In this document: positions 42,329 through 42,478 of the stretch, piece after piece
Layout: each line of letters opens with the position of its first letter
Position numbering within the stretch: position 1 is the first letter of the stretch
Source: Symploca sp. SIO3C6
Lineage (GTDB): Bacteria; Cyanobacteriota; Cyanobacteriia; Cyanobacteriales; Coleofasciculaceae
Length of the DNA stretch: 42,478 nucleotides
Assembly: GCA_010692425.1 (NCBI GenBank)
Contig: JAAHHJ010000046.1
Location: 1 to 42,478 of the forward strand
Direction: 5' to 3'
Notes under the pieces: generated by a model
Database searches by the model: none
The model's input: the letters and a program-made list of their open reading frames with translations, nothing else
Told to the model about the DNA's origin: nothing
Program-made: the position numbers and the translations under genes

Positions 42329-42478
42329 GTTGGTATTCGACAGTTATGGTATAAGTAGGTGGGTCTAATTAAACGTGAAAAACAAGATCATTTTATCCCT
42401 CTATATTTAGAGATGTTTGGTTGAGTTTAAATTGCTGGAGGCAATAACCTACTTGTCCACTTCTATTTTTCAAGCTCT

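Overview
The window looks like chromosomal DNA of a filamentous, mat-type cyanobacterium. The grounds are many HIP1 octamers (GCGATCGC), heptamer STRR repeats, a hyp operon with a tautomerase gene between hypD and hypE, the divergent gap2 / murC-murB arrangement, the TLP40-like cyclophilin next to efp-accB, a XisH/XisI pair, a DUF7219-like protein and RRXRR (IsrB-like) transposon proteins. No tRNA, rRNA or CRISPR array was found.

Layout. 1-646: C-terminal end of a PAPE-repeat surface protein with a DUF4114-like tail. 680-877: reverse-strand ComFB remnant. 950-6142: hydrogenase maturation operon, in the order small membrane ORF, TPR-like protein, hypC, hypD, tautomerase, hypE, hypA, hypB. hypF and the hydrogenase structural genes are not in the window. 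6143-8470: AT-rich, gene-poor DNA around a pentapeptide-repeat protein. 8478-11026: secreted trypsin-like protease, exported TPR protein, and rpmF. 11027-14309: small conserved protein, tyrosine phosphatase, membrane-anchored SGNH protein, YbaB. 14310-15129: likely transposon debris. 15130-24712: housekeeping block (murB, murC, gap2, thiL, cyclophilin, efp, accB, ArsR regulator, GerMN protein). 24833-28936: DUF2993, Wzy/O-antigen-ligase-like protein and proS on the reverse strand. 29005-29140: a decayed second hypD fragment. 29270-36422: Uma2 nuclease, orphan protein, NAD(P)-binding epimerase-like protein, fused 5-oxoprolinase/hydantoinase, and an unrecognised 410-residue protein. 36492-37197: xisI, a broken xisH and a transposase fragment. 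37291-41014: pstB-pstA-pstC-pstS plus a DUF7219-like gene, reading leftwards from a Pho-box-like array near 41.3 kb. 41391-42478: 5'-truncated RRXRR/IsrB-like gene, a structured 3' end, and STRR heptamers.

How genes work together. HypA/HypB deliver nickel and HypC/D/E build the Fe(CN)2CO group of [NiFe] hydrogenases. HypE depends on HypF, which must be encoded elsewhere. PstSCAB is a high-affinity phosphate importer, and the inverted and tandem CTTAACC motifs upstream suggest SphR/PhoB control. MurC and MurB are consecutive cytoplasmic peptidoglycan steps.

Most unusual content is in the spacers: fragments of hypD, comFB, xisH, an IS4-like transposase, an IsrB-like gene and at least two IS200/IS605-type ends. 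No complete, clearly new multi-gene system is evident. The best candidates for undescribed biology are the tiny membrane ORF coupled to the TPR gene of the hyp operon, the orphan 410-residue protein with a coupled short upstream ORF, and the DUF7219 gene placed between the Pho box and pstS.
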